Shown here in pieces: positions 40,598 through 41,555 of a DNA stretch of 41,555 nucleotides. The notes beneath the pieces were generated by a model. It was not told the origin of the DNA. It saw only the letters and a program-made list of their open reading frames with translations, and did not search any database. Each line of letters starts with the position of its first letter. Position 1 is the first letter of the stretch. The position numbers and the translations under genes were made by a program. The DNA comes from Clostridia bacterium (lineage in GTDB: Bacteria; Bacillota; Clostridia; Christensenellales; Aristaeellaceae), in NCBI GenBank assembly GCA_030537335.1, contig JAUNNK010000008.1:1-41555 (forward strand), in the 5' to 3' direction.

Positions 40598-40638
40598 GGA
40601 AATGCTGGGAGACAGGGGGTTTGAAGTATCTGAAAGCG

Positions 40639-40672
40639 AAAACTTACTTCATTTACTTCAAACTTACTTCAA
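40639..40672 (+). repeat. Short direct repeat after lysS
   Basis: AAACTTACTTCA occurs twice about 21 bases apart with a partial copy (TTTACTTCA) between. AT-rich and without a gene; it may be simple drift in the 3' untranslated region. Confidence 0.45.
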
Positions 40673-40708
40673 AATACATTTGAATAAGGCTCAAACACAG
40701 CTCAAAGA

Positions 40709-40739
40709 CAAGCATCTCACAATGAGGTGCTTGTTTTTT
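40709..40739 (+). terminator. lysS terminator
   Basis: A 10-pair stem with one G-T pair (40709-40718 with 40724-40733), a 5-base loop and six T residues. Confidence 0.9.
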
Positions 40740-40792
40740 ATACATAAAGAGAAAACGCCTTTCCCCATATGGGAAAGACGCTTCTCGAAATT

Positions 40793-41378
40793 CTATCCTG
40801 CACAGATTGTCAGACTTCCACACAAAGTACTTTGTCCGTCAATGTCTTGACGAGTCATTTTGATGCCAGTATGTGGGAAGATTACATTAGTATCTTCTAA
40901 AAAGTCAACCAAAATTATATTGCGATCCCACTCGTCCCTTTTTTTACCAGCACTTCCCAGAGGGATCTTGCGCGCAACAGGATTTTCAGGTGCGTGCCAA
41001 TGAAAATTCTCTTTTTCATATGTGGTATAGACTGCAATATCGCGCAATTTTATATCTAGTACACTCGCTAAAGCACTGATACTGCATGACGACATCATAG
41101 AGTGCGCCGTCCCAATCGGTAACGCGGTACATTTTTCCGCTGCCAAGCTGGATAATATCATCCCGTACATGCCGGATCGGCATGCAATGATTCATTTTTT
41201 CACGCAGCCAACCGGGTTCAATTCGCTTGATTTCTTCTTTTCTCTTGGCCTCTCCTGGCGAGTTTCTCCCAACGGGAGAGACTTCGCCAACTTCAACTGT
41301 TGTTGAAGGAAGATATAAGATCCGCGTAAGCGGAGCGTTATCGCCTGCCGTTAGCTCTGTATTAAGGTAGTTGATCGT
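40793..41378 (-). pseudogene. Frame-disrupted gene remnant of unknown family
   Basis: Two overlapping minus-strand frames look protein-like. One is open from 41378 to 41016 without a stop and reads SPVGRNSPGEAKRKEEIKRI, then DDIIQLGSGKMYRVTDWDGA. The other, from about 41170 to 40793, reads TTYEKENFHWHAPENPVARK, then DRNIILVDFLEDTNVIFPHT. Neither has a ribosome site with a good start. A single frameshift between about 41016 and 41170 would join them into one protein of roughly 190 residues. I do not recognise a family; part of the signal could also come from structured, non-coding DNA. Confidence 0.35.
41256..41334. other. Three tandem hairpins
   Basis: A 15-pair hairpin with one bulge (41256-41289, inner stem GTTTCTCCC), a perfect 7-pair hairpin with a 4-base loop (CTTCAAC/GTTGAAG, 41291-41308), and a 5-pair hairpin (TCCGC-GTAA-GCGGA, 41321-41334). 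They lie back to back within the open frame described above, so they may be an RNA element or the trace of a palindromic repeat. Confidence 0.5.
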
Positions 41379-41505
41379 CTATGCGATACTATCTGTTCCT
41401 TAACCAATGAGATCATTTCGAGCATCACATGTCGTCGTTGGATAATTGAATCTTTTAAATAAGAAATAGTATGAGACCAAAAGGGAAGACAAAGTAAGCT
41501 CCAAC

Positions 41506-41545
41506 CAGGTAAAATGAAAATGCGACAATCCACAACCTGGAGGGA
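41506..41545 (-). repeat. Dispersed repeat, copy 2
   Basis: On the minus strand this matches the repeat at 23459-23496 (core TTGTGGATTGTCGCAT). The similarity fades on both sides but continues as scattered matches for about 30 bases, including TTTGTCTT. The sequence beyond the window edge is not available. Confidence 0.75.
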
Positions 41546-41555
41546 AATACTTTGT

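Noticed and set aside
40639..40672. Possible CRISPR-like repeats after lysS
   Set aside because: Only two short 12-base copies and a partial one, no spacer structure, no cas genes.

Overview
The window looks like a chromosomal segment from an anaerobic, fairly high-GC member of the Bacillota (Clostridia, possibly Christensenellales-like). This is inferred from gene content: a C_GCAxxG_C_C protein, a DegV protein, a folE-HD-folP-folBK operon, DUF1836 next to greA-lysS, a BceRSAB-type module, and strong AGGAGG ribosome binding sites with TTGACA-17-TATAAT promoters. No tRNA, rRNA, CRISPR array or intact prophage was seen. The window is mosaic: a GC-rich housekeeping backbone (about 1-5.6 kb and 23.5-40.6 kb) interrupted by less GC-rich, accessory-looking DNA (about 5.7-23.5 kb and 40.6 kb to the end).

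Region by region. 1-5.6 kb: the 5' part of secD (minus), a small redox-type protein, the tetrahydrofolate operon folE-HD-folP-folBK (minus), and a DegV fatty-acid-binding protein (minus). 5.7-7.1 kb: a decayed stretch with remnants of a GH88/GH105-like hydrolase and of an amidohydrolase. 7.1-9.6 kb: eda-kdgK-gntR (minus), which converts 2-keto-3-deoxygluconate to pyruvate and glyceraldehyde-3-phosphate; a perfect 34-bp palindrome covers its start point. 9.8-20.2 kb: a plus-strand cluster with a DauR/YheO-like regulator, a creatininase-family amidohydrolase, a complete peptide-type ABC importer, an N-acyl-D-amino-acid deacylase, a Rid protein and a D-serine dehydratase/D-threonine aldolase-like PLP enzyme. 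Together these suggest uptake and breakdown of D-amino-acid-containing compounds. 20.2-22.7 kb: a truncated IS200-like element against a MATE exporter/AraC regulator pair. 22.7-23.5 kb: a hairpin-rich non-coding stretch. 23.5-25.6 kb: an orphan GHL6-type glycosidase.

25.7-37.7 kb is a long plus-strand series: TetR, GNAT and a membrane protein; then small membrane proteins, a GyrI-like ligand-binding protein, three translationally linked flavodoxin-fold proteins, a DUF4097 lipoprotein, more membrane proteins, and a response regulator/histidine kinase/ABC ATPase/FtsX permease set of the Bce type. A 14-bp dyad in the TetR promoter recurs ahead of the second gene group, suggesting one TetR regulon. 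37.8-40.6 kb holds DUF1836, greA and lysS, ended by a strong terminator. The last 0.9 kb has no confident gene. It contains overlapping open frames without a credible start, tandem hairpins, and a second copy of a short repeat that also lies just upstream of the glycosidase.
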